In this document: positions 8,803-17,766 of the stretch, piece by piece
How the letters are laid out: each line of letters opens with the position of its first letter
How positions within the stretch are numbered: position 1 is the first letter of the stretch
Source: Gammaproteobacteria bacterium
Lineage (GTDB): Bacteria > Pseudomonadota > Gammaproteobacteria > Eutrophobiales > Eutrophobiaceae
DNA: 42,380 nt
Direction of reading: 5' to 3'
Assembly (NCBI GenBank): GCA_030829955.1
Contig: JAURNY010000007.1
Span: 1-42,380 of the forward strand
Position numbers and translations under genes: made by a program
Notes under the pieces: generated by a model
Seen by the model: the letters and a program-made list of their open reading frames with translations, nothing else
Databases searched by the model: none
Told to the model about the DNA's origin: nothing

Positions 8803-9885
8803 ATGTTAATTTTTAGACAATTATTCGATCCACAGTCATCAACCTATACCTATTTACTGGCTGACAGTGAATCGACTGAAGCCATATTGATAGATCCTGT
8901 TTTTGAACAAGAAAGACGTGATATAGCAATGCTGCGTGAATTAAAATTAACGTTACGTTATGTACTCGATACACATTGTCATGCTGATCATGTCACCAGT
9001 GCATGGCTGTTAAAACAAAAAACCGGTGCAGAAATTATCATCTCCAAAAAGGCTGGGGTTAAGAATGCAGATAATTATGTAGTTAATGGTGACCAGATTG
9101 TATTTGGTGATCGCTATATTTCTGTAAGAGAAACGCCCGGACATACAGATGGTTGCTTAACATTTGTGCTTGATGATAAATCCAAAGCCTTTACCGGTGA
9201 TTGTTTATTAATACGCGGTTGTGGTCGTACCGACTTTCAACAAGGTGCAACAAATCATTTATATCACTCTGTACACGAACAAATCTTTTCATTACCAGAT
9301 GACACGTTGCTTTACCCTGCGCATGATTACCGCGGTTTAACCGTTACCAGTGTTGGAGAAGAAAAAAAATATAATCCGAGATTGGGCGGTAATTTAAGCG
9401 AGTCTGATTTCATAGGGTTTATGAATAATTTAAATCTTCCCCATCCAAGACAAATTGATATTGCGTTGCCAGCAAACCTTCAATCAGGTAAGCCAGAAAA
9501 TAATTTACCTATAAGCGAAGATTTACAATGGGGTGATATTCATTTTACATTTGCGGGCATACCTGAGATTGAACCGGAATCATTGGAAGAATTAATAGAC
9601 AATGTTCAAATTATCGATGTTCGTGAAGAAGATGAATTTTATGGCTCTATGGGACATATAGCCAAAGCCAAATGGATACCGCTCGGTGAACTAAAAGATC
9701 GGGCCAATGAAATTGACCACGATAAACCAGTTGTTACTATTTGTCGTGCTGGAGGTCGTTCTGCACAAGCAGTAGTTATATTGTATAAGTTAGGAATTAA
9801 TAAAGTAGCTAATTTGTCTGGTGGAATGTTGCGTTGGTGTTCAGAAGGCCATAGCATTGTTGTAGAGAAAAACACTGTTATTTAA
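8803..9885 (+). CDS. persulfide dioxygenase (ETHE1-like) - rhodanese fusion
   Basis: This is a 360-residue two-domain enzyme. The metallo-beta-lactamase part (about 1-240) has the THCHADHVT motif (H58, H60, D62, H63), a later metal His in TPGHTDG (H114), FTGDCLL and YPAHDY. This is the pattern of ETHE1-type mononuclear-iron persulfide dioxygenases, which turn glutathione persulfide and O2 into sulfite. The C-terminal rhodanese domain (about 260-355) has the active loop CRAGGRS with C314, and could feed persulfide to the iron site or make thiosulfate from sulfite. Such fusions are known from bacteria (for example the Burkholderia PRF protein). It is the third gene of the sulfide operon, 15 bp before cydA. 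Confidence 0.92.
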   Translation: MLIFRQLFDPQSSTYTYLLADSESTEAILIDPVFEQERRDIAMLRELKLTLRYVLDTHCHADHVTSAWLLKQKTGAEIIISKKAGVKNADNYVVNGDQIVFGDRYISVRETPGHTDGCLTFVLDDKSKAFTGDCLLIRGCGRTDFQQGATNHLYHSVHEQIFSLPDDTLLYPAHDYRGLTVTSVGEEKKYNPRLGGNLSESDFIGFMNNLNLPHPRQIDIALPANLQSGKPENNLPISEDLQWGDIHFTFAGIPEIEPESLEELIDNVQIIDVREEDEFYGSMGHIAKAKWIPLGELKDRANEIDHDKPVVTICRAGGRSAQAVVILYKLGINKVANLSGGMLRWCSEGHSIVVEKNTVI

Positions 9886-9900
9886 ACAAGGAAATATTAC

Positions 9901-11265
9901 ATGTTTGATGTAGATCCATTCACACTCTCACGTATTCAATTCGCATTGAATATCAGTTTTCATATCTTATTCCCAACCATTACGATTGGCCTGTGTTGGA
10001 TATTGTTATTATTCCGCACAATTTACACCTACACTGAAAATAAGGACTGGGAATATGCCTATTTTTTCTGGATAAAAATATTTGCACTAACATTTGCATT
10101 AGGTGTTGTGTCTGGAATAACGATGAGTTTCCAGTTTGGGACAAATTGGCCTGGTTATATGGAAAAAGTTGGTGATATTGCAGGCCCACTACTTGGCTAT
10201 GAAGTACTTACAGCTTTTTTTCTGGAAGCATCATTCCTAGGCATTATGCTATTTGGCAAAAATCGTGTTTCAAACCGAATTCATTTAGTCTCATGTTGGA
10301 TGGTTGCTATTGGAACTACGCTATCAGCATTCTGGATTCTAAGTTTAAATTCATGGATGCAAACACCAACTGGCTATGCATTGGAAGATGGTGTTTTTGT
10401 TGTAAAAGACTGGTGGTCAATTATATTTAATCCGTCATTCCCTTATCGTTTTTCACATATGTTGATTGCATCAATATTAACCAGTGCATTCCTTATTATG
10501 GGTGTGAGTGCTTGGAGAATGATAAAGAAAGTAGACGGACCTGAAACAAGAAATGTTATGTATACAGGCATTATTATTGCGGCAATATTCACACCGATCC
10601 AGATATTTGTTGGCGACTTGCATGGCCTAAATACTCTAGAACATCAACCTGCAAAAGTAGCAGCAATTGAAGCTATCTGGGATACAGAAGAAGGTGCACC
10701 ACTAACTTTATTTGGTTTTCCTGATGAGACAGAAAAGAAAACCCATTTCGCAATAAAAATACCAAAGCTGGCAAGTTTAATTTTAACACATGAGTTAAAT
10801 GGTGAATTAAAAGGTATTAATGACTTTAAGGATGAAACGCCACCAGTATCGCCAGTATTCTGGGCATTTAGAATCATGGTAGGTGTTGGCACATTAATGC
10901 TTATAGTCTCATGGTGGGGTGTGTTCACAATATGGCGAAAAAAGTCGATTGGAAAACCGCTACTGACTATTATGTCTGTAATGACTTTTTCAGGTTGGGT
11001 AGCCGTTTTATCTGGCTGGTATGTGACAGAAATTGGGCGCCAACCCTATATAGTTTATGGTGCATTAACTACTGCAGATGTTGTGGCTGATCATCCTGCT
11101 GGAATGTTATTAAGCACCTTAATTGCATATGCATTAATTTATATATTTTTGCTAATTTCATACATTATGACAATTCGCTACATGGCAACTAAACTAGCTC
11201 GCTCTCAAACTATGATCCACGGGTATCATAATAAATCTACGCAATTAACAGGAGAAAAAGCATGA
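9901..11265 (+). CDS. cydA: cytochrome bd-type quinol oxidase subunit I
   Basis: This is a 454-residue membrane protein with about nine segments. H21 (FALNISFH) and H186 (YRFSHM) match the haem-ligand histidines H19 and H186 of E. coli CydA. The acidic proton-channel segment AFFLEASFLG is present, as is a C-terminal GRQPY in the place of the usual GRQPW. The quinol loop is short, as in the cyanide-insensitive (CIO) subgroup. The enzyme reduces O2 with electrons from quinol. bd oxidases are known to resist sulfide, which blocks haem-copper oxidases, so its place at the end of the SQR operon makes functional sense. It overlaps cydB by 4 bp (ATGA). Confidence 0.94.
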   Translation: MFDVDPFTLSRIQFALNISFHILFPTITIGLCWILLLFRTIYTYTENKDWEYAYFFWIKIFALTFALGVVSGITMSFQFGTNWPGYMEKVGDIAGPLLGYEVLTAFFLEASFLGIMLFGKNRVSNRIHLVSCWMVAIGTTLSAFWILSLNSWMQTPTGYALEDGVFVVKDWWSIIFNPSFPYRFSHMLIASILTSAFLIMGVSAWRMIKKVDGPETRNVMYTGIIIAAIFTPIQIFVGDLHGLNTLEHQPAKVAAIEAIWDTEEGAPLTLFGFPDETEKKTHFAIKIPKLASLILTHELNGELKGINDFKDETPPVSPVFWAFRIMVGVGTLMLIVSWWGVFTIWRKKSIGKPLLTIMSVMTFSGWVAVLSGWYVTEIGRQPYIVYGALTTADVVADHPAGMLLSTLIAYALIYIFLLISYIMTIRYMATKLARSQTMIHGYHNKSTQLTGEKA

Positions 11266-12257
11266 TGGAATATTGGTTACCCGTATTTTTTTATGGTGCT
11301 ATGGGACTCGCTATGCTGATATATGTCGTGCTTGACGGTTATGATCTTGGCGTTGGTTTACTATTACCTGCAGGAACAGATGAAGAAAAAGACACTATGA
11401 TAGCGTCAATAGGTCCATTCTGGGATGCGAATGAAACATGGATAGTACTAGGAGTAGGAATATTACTTATCGCCTTCCCAAAGGCACATGGGATGATATT
11501 AACTTCCTTATATCTCCCCGTTACTATCATGTTACTTGGACTTATTTTGAGAGGGGTATCATTCGACTTTAGAGTCAAGGCGCAAGACTCACATAAAGCC
11601 ATGTGGAATAAATTATTCTTTGTTGGCTCGTTAGTGGCCACAACTTCTCAGGGTTGGATGTTAGGTTCTTTTGTAACTGGATTACAAAACTCAACAACCA
11701 ACTTATTATTTTCCGTTTTAATCGCTATTACTTTACCAACACTTTATATCATGCTTGGTACAGCATGGTTAATGATAAAAACAGAAAATGAATTACTCTT
11801 AAAATCGATAAAATGGGCTAAACGTGCAATATTACCTATGGGTGTTGGTCTCTTGTTAATTTCAATAGCAACACCAATGGTTAGTCATGATATTGCAGCG
11901 AAATGGTTCACCTTGCCAAATATTATCGCGTTACTACCGATACCATTTGCCTGTGCCATTTTTTATATCACGATAATTTGGTTATTGAGTAGAGAAGATA
12001 TTCTTAAAACAAACTACAACTGGATAGTTTTTGCGATGCTAATAGCGATCTGTTTATTGGCAGCCGTTGGATTAGCATATAGTATTTTTCCTGATGTCGT
12101 GATTGGAAAAATCACAATTTGGCAGGCAGCGTCTTCAATAGGTTCATTAAAATTCATCCTTGTTGGCACATTAATCGCACTACCTGCTATTGTAGTTTAT
12201 ACAATATTCATCTATCGAATATTTCGTGGTAAAGCTACAACATTATCTTACGAATAA
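11262..12257 (+). CDS. cydB: cytochrome bd-type quinol oxidase subunit II
   Basis: This 331-residue, highly hydrophobic protein has the CydB features VVLDGYDLGVGLLLP near residue 25, GPFWDANETWIVLG (about 50-63) and GVSFDFR. It pairs with CydA to build the bd oxidase. Start ATGATGG overlaps the cydA stop, which suggests translational coupling; either of the two adjacent ATG codons could be used. No small CydX-like gene follows, because the convergent metal-efflux gene ends 1 bp after the stop. It is the last gene of the sulfide operon, and no hairpin terminator is visible. Confidence 0.93.
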   Translation: MMEYWLPVFFYGAMGLAMLIYVVLDGYDLGVGLLLPAGTDEEKDTMIASIGPFWDANETWIVLGVGILLIAFPKAHGMILTSLYLPVTIMLLGLILRGVSFDFRVKAQDSHKAMWNKLFFVGSLVATTSQGWMLGSFVTGLQNSTTNLLFSVLIAITLPTLYIMLGTAWLMIKTENELLLKSIKWAKRAILPMGVGLLLISIATPMVSHDIAAKWFTLPNIIALLPIPFACAIFYITIIWLLSREDILKTNYNWIVFAMLIAICLLAAVGLAYSIFPDVVIGKITIWQAASSIGSLKFILVGTLIALPAIVVYTIFIYRIFRGKATTLSYE

Positions 12258-12258
12258 A

Positions 12259-13143
12259 CTAGACTGGATCTTCATGGATGAGGATATCGGCCTCAGGAAA
12301 AGCTTCCTGTAATTTTTTTTCTACGCTTTCGGCAATACTGTGTGCCTCGTATAAACTCAGTTTCTTATCCAGATCCAGATGAAACTGAATAAATATATCT
12401 CTGCCCGACATTCGCGTGCGTAATTCATGCAGATCAATCACCTGACTATGCGATTTAACAATTTCGATAATCTTATTACGTTCTTCATCTGGTAATTCTC
12501 GATCCATTAGTTGTGCTAGTGAATCTACTGCTATATTTTTTGCCGTTAACGATATATAAATAGCAATTCCAATTGCAAGTATCGGATCTATCCACCAGAG
12601 TTTAAATTGACTAACTAAAACTAATGAAATAATCACTAGTGTATTCAACAGGAAATCACTCATGTAGTGGATAGAGTCTGCTCTAATTGCGACAGAGCCC
12701 GTCACTTTTACGACATATTGCTGATAGCGCACTAAAGCATATGTGGCAATTAAAGAGATAATAATAATGACAATGCCGATATTGGCATAGTCCAGAGGTT
12801 GCGGGTATTTCAATCGACGTATAGCCTCAAACAATAAAAATCCCGAAGACGCAATAATAAAACCTGCCTGAGCAAAACCCGCTAGCGGTTCAGCTTTACC
12901 ATGACCAAATCGATGTTCTTTATCTGCGGGCTCTAATGCATGGCGTACAGCGATAAGATTAATAATAGAAGCCAGTGAATCGAGCAACGAGTCCATTAAG
13001 CTGGACAATAAGGTTACCGAGCCAGTTAAGGTATAACCTACCATTTTGATTAAGATTAAAAACACTGCTACAAAGACCGAGGCATGAGTTGCTCTGGTCA
13101 TCAGGCGAGAATCTTTTTCCTGTTTTGATGTTTCTTTGTTCAC
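12259..13143 (-). CDS. cation diffusion facilitator (FieF/YiiP-like) metal efflux protein
   Basis: This 294-residue CDF transporter has about six membrane segments. The first metal-site helix reads SLMDSLLDSLASI and the partner helix reads RADSIHYMSDFLLN, giving the Asp/His set of site A in FieF. The loop HRFGHGKAEPLAGF is the CDF signature. The C-terminal cytoplasmic domain (about 210-294) has H/D residues (HELRTRMSG, QFHLDLD). It probably exports Zn2+ or Fe2+ in exchange for protons; the metal cannot be fixed from sequence. The start is a GTG at 13143 with poor Shine-Dalgarno support, and ATG at 13101 is an alternative. It is convergent with cydB and divergent from gor. Confidence 0.88.
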   Translation of the reverse strand: MNKETSKQEKDSRLMTRATHASVFVAVFLILIKMVGYTLTGSVTLLSSLMDSLLDSLASIINLIAVRHALEPADKEHRFGHGKAEPLAGFAQAGFIIASSGFLLFEAIRRLKYPQPLDYANIGIVIIIISLIATYALVRYQQYVVKVTGSVAIRADSIHYMSDFLLNTLVIISLVLVSQFKLWWIDPILAIGIAIYISLTAKNIAVDSLAQLMDRELPDEERNKIIEIVKSHSQVIDLHELRTRMSGRDIFIQFHLDLDKKLSLYEAHSIAESVEKKLQEAFPEADILIHEDPV

Positions 13144-13201
13144 ATCCGTACTTTACCATTGATTCCGCTAAAATAGTGTCTTCGTATTTAGCTATCGCAT
13201 T

Positions 13202-13232
13202 GATAAATATTCTCAAATAGAGTCTATTTATC
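13202..13232. repeat. nested inverted repeats between the metal-efflux gene and gor
   Basis: GATAAATA (13202-13209) and TATTTATC (13225-13232) are perfect inverted copies. Inside and overlapping them AAATAGA-G-TCTATTT (13215-13229) forms a second palindrome. They lie in the 132-bp divergent promoter region, where an operator could sit. The stretch is AT-rich, so chance is possible. Confidence 0.35.
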
Positions 13233-13275
13233 ATTTACGATAATCTAGCTTATTTTATAAATATGAGTGCGAAAC

Positions 13276-14631
13276 ATGTCTGAATATCAATACGATCTAT
13301 TTGTCATTGGCGCCGGCTCCGGTGGTGTACGTGCTGCGCGCATGAGTGCAGATCTTGGTGCTAAAGTAGCAATTGCAGAAAACCGCTATCTGGGTGGCAC
13401 CTGTGTAAATCTTGGTTGTGTGCCTAAAAAATTATTTATGTATGCCTCGCACTTTGCCGAAGACTTTGAAAACGCCAAAGGTTTTGGCTGGAATGTTGGC
13501 GCTCCCGAGTTTAACTGGAAAACACTCCTGTCCAATAAAAATTTAGAAATAAACCGCTTAAATAGTGTCTATCAACGCATATTGGATAATGCCGGTGTTG
13601 AAACCAAACTTGGTCACGGCAAGATTATTGATGAGCATACGGTGCAAGTTGGTAATGATACTTTTACATCAGAACGTATTTTAATTGCGACCGGTGGTTG
13701 GCCTTCTATTCCTGATATCCCTGGCAAAGAACATATCATTTCATCGAATGAAGCCTTTTATCTGGAATCATTACCAGAAAAAGTCATTGTTGTCGGTGGC
13801 GGTTATATTGCGGTGGAATTCGCCGGCATCTTTCATGGCTTGGGAGTTGATACCACCCTACTCTATCGTGGCGATTTATTTTTACGCGGCTTTGATTATG
13901 ACCTGCGAGAAACACTGGCAGATGAAATGACAAAGAAAAATATTAATATGCAATTCAATGCCAATATTAGTACCATTGAAAAAGAAGGCGAGCAACTTAT
14001 CGCAACACTTGAAGATGGTAGCAAGCTTGAAGCCGGAAAGATCATGTATGCCACTGGTCGTATTCCTATGACGGAAAACCTCGGCCTTGAAAATGTTAAT
14101 ATTACTTTAGATAAAAAAGGCGCAATTGTAGTTAATGAAGAATACCAAACCAATGTACCGTCTATTTATGCCATTGGTGATGTCACTGATCGTGTACAGC
14201 TGACACCAGTTGCACTAGCCGAAGGTATAGTGTTGGCAAGACGTTTATATACTGGACAGGATGGTGATGTTGATTACAGTGACATTCCCACTTGTGTATT
14301 CAGCCAACCGAATTTGGGAACCGTTGGCTTAACAGAAGAAGAAGCCAGAGCGAAATATGGTGAAATTGATATTTATAAATCCACATTTAAGCCAATGAAG
14401 CTATCATTAACTGATAGTGATGAGAAAACATTAATGAAATTGATTGTTGATAAAGCTAGTGACAAAGTTGTTGGTGTACACATGCTTGGTCCTGATGCGG
14501 GTGAGATAATTCAGGGCATAGGTATTGCCATGAAAGCCGGCGCCACCAAAAAGGTATTTGATTCTACTATTGGTATTCATCCAACGGCGGCAGAAGAATT
14601 TGTAACTATGCAGAACCCTGTCAAACAATAA
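13276..14631 (+). CDS. gor: glutathione-disulfide reductase
   Basis: This 451-residue flavoprotein disulfide reductase has an N-terminal FAD fold ([14 protein letters not shown]), a redox disulfide [13 protein letters not shown] (C43 and C48), a second nucleotide fold [19 protein letters not shown] and, near the C terminus, the catalytic HPTAAEE. The arginine-bearing [12 protein letters not shown] after the second fold is typical of NADPH-dependent glutathione reductase, as opposed to lipoamide dehydrogenase. It keeps glutathione reduced, which would also supply the cosubstrate of the persulfide dioxygenase encoded nearby. I prefer ATG 13276, with GAG 8 bp upstream, to the in-frame GTG at 13267. 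Confidence 0.94.
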   Translation: MSEYQYDLFVIGAGSGGVRAARMSADLGAKVAIAENRYLGGTCVNLGCVPKKLFMYASHFAEDFENAKGFGWNVGAPEFNWKTLLSNKNLEINRLNSVYQRILDNAGVETKLGHGKIIDEHTVQVGNDTFTSERILIATGGWPSIPDIPGKEHIISSNEAFYLESLPEKVIVVGGGYIAVEFAGIFHGLGVDTTLLYRGDLFLRGFDYDLRETLADEMTKKNINMQFNANISTIEKEGEQLIATLEDGSKLEAGKIMYATGRIPMTENLGLENVNITLDKKGAIVVNEEYQTNVPSIYAIGDVTDRVQLTPVALAEGIVLARRLYTGQDGDVDYSDIPTCVFSQPNLGTVGLTEEEARAKYGEIDIYKSTFKPMKLSLTDSDEKTLMKLIVDKASDKVVGVHMLGPDAGEIIQGIGIAMKAGATKKVFDSTIGIHPTAAEEFVTMQNPVKQ

Positions 14632-14632
14632 A

Positions 14633-15622
14633 CTAGTTATAGTGTTGCTCTATTGTTTGTTTAACAACCTCCATAGGTATAGCCGTCATCTCTTTTGACC
14701 CAAAAAAAGATGCCTCTATTACTATTCGTTTGTCATATTTGGAGATAAACTTGGCGCTATTACTTGGTCCAAACAAGGTAATTGTTTTACAGCCAGACAA
14801 TGCTATCGCGTGACCAATTCCGGCATCATTCGTAACTGCTAACTTCAGTTTTTTTGCTAATGCTATAGCAAGTAACGGCCCTTTAACTTGTTCATGTTTG
14901 TTATGTATTTCCGGGAATAAGGCTTCTGGTATCGCTTCTTTAACCTGTAAATAAATATCCTGCTCTTTTGGTCCTAGGAAAAATACAGGCGTTCGTCCCG
15001 AATCTACTTGTTCCTTTGCGACATTAATAAAGCTCTCCAAAGGCCATATCTTGTTATCTCCGCCAGCGCCTGGCGCAAAACCAATGTAATGATCGGTATC
15101 AGGTAATAATCCATCTGCAACAGAAGTGACTTCATCTGATAGATTTAAATCAAGTTTAGGTTCAAAGGATGTATTTCCGGCAAGATTAAACAACAACATA
15201 ATTCTCTCTTGCAAAGACACATCATAATAGTCAGATAATTGCTTAGGTTTATTATCAGAAAGAAGAAACTTTAACGATGGCGATATAAATCGACCATGAG
15301 TAATTCGTAATAACGATAAGGTACAAAGTAGTTTTTGTTGTGTATCTATAATGACATCGTAATAATCATTGATAGGACAAGAAGATAAAAATTCTTTCCA
15401 TGATTTACCAAACACGACATCGTCTTTAATCACATCAATCAAATTAGATGCTAAAGAATTGAGATGAGTTTTATAGACGGTAGGTCCACAACCAGCAAAC
15501 CAGGTTATTTCATATTCAGGAAATATATCATGCAGTCTGGCAACCGCAGGTAATTTAATCAGTGCATCACCCAGAATATCGGTATGCACATAGACGAGGA
15601 CTTTCTTTTTGTTTGATTCCAT
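14633..15622 (-). CDS. glycosyltransferase family 9 (ADP-heptose:LPS heptosyltransferase-like)
   Basis: This 329-residue protein of the GT9 (WaaC/WaaF/RfaQ) family has an N-terminal VLVYVHTDILGDALIKLPAVARL, the family opening with GD and a later Pro. The middle has PGAGGDNKIWPLESF and the C-terminal nucleotide-sugar domain has TNDAGIGHAIALSGCKTITLFGPSN. Members transfer ADP-heptose or related sugars onto the LPS core from the cytoplasmic face. Sequence identity to a specific heptosyltransferase cannot be judged here. It lies 90 bp downstream of the peptide-transporter operon on the same strand and ends 1 bp from the gor stop. Confidence 0.85.
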   Translation of the reverse strand: MESNKKKVLVYVHTDILGDALIKLPAVARLHDIFPEYEITWFAGCGPTVYKTHLNSLASNLIDVIKDDVVFGKSWKEFLSSCPINDYYDVIIDTQQKLLCTLSLLRITHGRFISPSLKFLLSDNKPKQLSDYYDVSLQERIMLLFNLAGNTSFEPKLDLNLSDEVTSVADGLLPDTDHYIGFAPGAGGDNKIWPLESFINVAKEQVDSGRTPVFFLGPKEQDIYLQVKEAIPEALFPEIHNKHEQVKGPLLAIALAKKLKLAVTNDAGIGHAIALSGCKTITLFGPSNSAKFISKYDKRIVIEASFFGSKEMTAIPMEVVKQTIEQHYN

Positions 15623-15712
15623 TCAAGGATTATCTTTGAAATATATAAATCAATCGATACTGACCTTATTGAGACCAAAAAATAAACATCATTCTTTTAT
15701 GAATAACTATTG

Positions 15713-17362
15713 TTAATCAAGTACGTATTGCTTGACGATATTGGCTCTTGGCACAGCTGATAATAGTTTTTTCGTATAATCGTTTTGCGGGTTTTGCAGA
15801 ACATGATCTACGCGCCCTTGTTCAACCACCTTGCCCTTGTACATTACTGCAACATAATGCGCTATGTACTCAACCACACTAATATTATGTGTAATGAATA
15901 AATAACTAATCTTGTATTGTTGTTGTAATTCTTTCAATAGTGCCAGTATCTGTGCCTGAACGGACACATCCAATGCACTGGTTGGTTCATCACAAATAAT
16001 GAGCTTAGGTTTTAATGCCAGTGCACGTGCTATACAAATGCGTTGACGTTGACCACCGGAAAACTCATGCGGATAGCGATATTGATGTTCTGGTAATAAA
16101 CCAACCTGTTTCAGTAGTTCAGCAGTCATTTTATCTCTTGCCTGATTATTTTCACCAATGTCTTGCGCCAGCATGCCTTCCTGTAAAATATCGCGAATCA
16201 TCATGCGTGGATTCATTGATGAATAAGGGTCCTGAAAGATAATCTGTATATCTGAACGACGTTTACGTAAAGCTTCATCTTCAAGTTGTGATAAATCTTC
16301 ATCATCAAACAATATCTGTCCATCCGTTGTCTGCAGTAATTGCAATATACCTTTGCCCATCGTTGTTTTGCCTGAACCGGATTCGCCAACCACGGCTACT
16401 GTTTCGCCTTGATGTACATCAATGGAAACACCATCAACCGCGCGAACGTAATCCACTATGCGTTTAAATACTCCCTTGCGAATAGGGTAATAAACTTTTA
16501 AATCTGAAACGTTTAATAATTTTTCACGCACAGTCTTATCAGTTTCAATATCACCTTGTTCAGCAACACGCTTTTCCCAACTTGGAATCGTGTCAAATAA
16601 TTGGTGTGTATAAGGATGTTCTGGATTGGAAAAAAGTTTGGATTTGGTTTTTGCTTCAACAATAATACCTTGTTTCATTACCGCAATATGATCAGCAATT
16701 TGTGCAGCTACACCTAAATCATGTGTAATAAACAAAATAGCCATGCCGGTTTTTTGTTGTAACTCTTTCAACAGCTCCAGCACCTGCGCCTGAATAGTGA
16801 CATCCAAAGCAGTAGTTGGCTCGTCGGCAATCAATAATTTTGGTTCGCCCGCCAGTACAATAGCAATCATGATACGTTGTTTCATGCCACCGGAAAATTG
16901 ATGTGGATATTCATTTACTCGGCGTTCTGGCTCTGGAATGCCGACAGCATCAAGTAATTCAATACTGCGAGCTATACGGTCTTTCTTTGATAATTTTTTA
17001 TGTCGATAAAGTGTTTCCTGAATTTGTTGGCCTGCTGTTAGTACAGGATTCAACGAACTTTGTGGTTCCTGAAAGATCATGCCGATACCCCCACCACGAA
17101 TATCGCGCATTTGTTTTTCCGGCAGTTTAAATAAATCTTGCCCATTCAAAATTACTTCACCACTGGTAACAGATGCAGCGGGTGGCAATAACCGCATAAT
17201 AGAAGTAGCCGTGATAGATTTACCGCTACCAGACTCACCAAGCAGCACAAAGGTTTCACCTTCATTAATCGAGAAACTTACATCATTTACAACCTTGTTT
17301 GCATGATCACCATGACCAAACTGTGTTGAGAGATGTTTGACTTCCAGTATGGTTTTACTCAT
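15713..17362 (-). CDS. oligopeptide ABC transporter, fused double ATPase (YejF-like)
   Basis: This 549-residue protein carries two complete ABC ATPase domains. Domain 1 (about 1-265) has GESGSGKS, SGGMKQR and LLIADEPTTALD. Domain 2 (about 283-540) has GESGSGKT, SGGQRQR and LIICDEPTSALD. Each is followed by the short Opp/Dpp-type C-terminal extension (HPYTHQL and NDYTKKL). The layout equals YejF of the Yej peptide (microcin C) importer. It powers the two permeases encoded just upstream. A 5-bp gap separates it from the thioesterase gene, so it should be in the same transcript. Confidence 0.92.
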   Translation of the reverse strand: MSKTILEVKHLSTQFGHGDHANKVVNDVSFSINEGETFVLLGESGSGKSITATSIMRLLPPAASVTSGEVILNGQDLFKLPEKQMRDIRGGGIGMIFQEPQSSLNPVLTAGQQIQETLYRHKKLSKKDRIARSIELLDAVGIPEPERRVNEYPHQFSGGMKQRIMIAIVLAGEPKLLIADEPTTALDVTIQAQVLELLKELQQKTGMAILFITHDLGVAAQIADHIAVMKQGIIVEAKTKSKLFSNPEHPYTHQLFDTIPSWEKRVAEQGDIETDKTVREKLLNVSDLKVYYPIRKGVFKRIVDYVRAVDGVSIDVHQGETVAVVGESGSGKTTMGKGILQLLQTTDGQILFDDEDLSQLEDEALRKRRSDIQIIFQDPYSSMNPRMMIRDILQEGMLAQDIGENNQARDKMTAELLKQVGLLPEHQYRYPHEFSGGQRQRICIARALALKPKLIICDEPTSALDVSVQAQILALLKELQQQYKISYLFITHNISVVEYIAHYVAVMYKGKVVEQGRVDHVLQNPQNDYTKKLLSAVPRANIVKQYVLD

Positions 17363-17367
17363 TTTTA

Positions 17368-17766
17368 TTAATCCGGTAATACTCTAGGTCGACGATTTTC
17401 ATCTAACGCGACATAAGTTAATTGTGCTTCGGTTACTTTTACAGTTTCAAGGTTAGCTGGATTACGTTCGGCATAAACATCTACCTTGACTGTGATAGAC
17501 GATTTACCAGTATTCACAATCTCTGCATAACAACTAATCATATCACCAACAAATACCGGCTCATGAAATTCAACTGAATTGACAGCGACTGTAGCGACTC
17601 TACCTTTGGCGCGTTCCAATGCTGGAATCGATGCAGCAGTATCTATCTGTGACAATATCCAGCCGCCAAAAATACTACCGCCAGGATTAGTATCTTTTGG
17701 CATGGCAACAACACGTATCACTGGCAAACGATCAGCAGGTAATGTGATTTTTTCTTGATTTGCCAT
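17368..17766 (-). CDS. acyl-CoA thioesterase, hot-dog fold (YciA-like)
   Basis: This 132-residue single hot-dog domain protein has VVAMPKDTNPGGSIFGGWILSQIDTA near the N terminus. Asp in PKDTNP and the following GG.. helix are the catalytic hallmark of the YciA/BACH acyl-CoA hydrolases. The domain continues VATVAVNSVEFHEPVFVGDMI. It should hydrolyse fatty acyl-CoAs in the cytoplasm. It is placed inside the peptide ABC transporter operon, directly abutting the permease gene (stop at 17767) and 5 bp before the ATPase gene, so it is co-expressed with a transporter to which it has no obvious link. Confidence 0.9.
   Translation of the reverse strand: MANQEKITLPADRLPVIRVVAMPKDTNPGGSIFGGWILSQIDTAASIPALERAKGRVATVAVNSVEFHEPVFVGDMISCYAEIVNTGKSSITVKVDVYAERNPANLETVKVTEAQLTYVALDENRRPRVLPD

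Noticed and set aside
13234-13261. TTTACG-N16-TATAAA as the gor promoter.
   Set aside because: The predicted start would leave only about 8 nt before the gor ATG, so it is too close to be convincing.
14622-14659. Inverted repeat CAAACAATA / TATTGTTTG across the gor and GT9 3' ends as a bidirectional terminator.
   Set aside because: The stem is almost all AT, the loop is 20 nt and no U-run follows on either strand.
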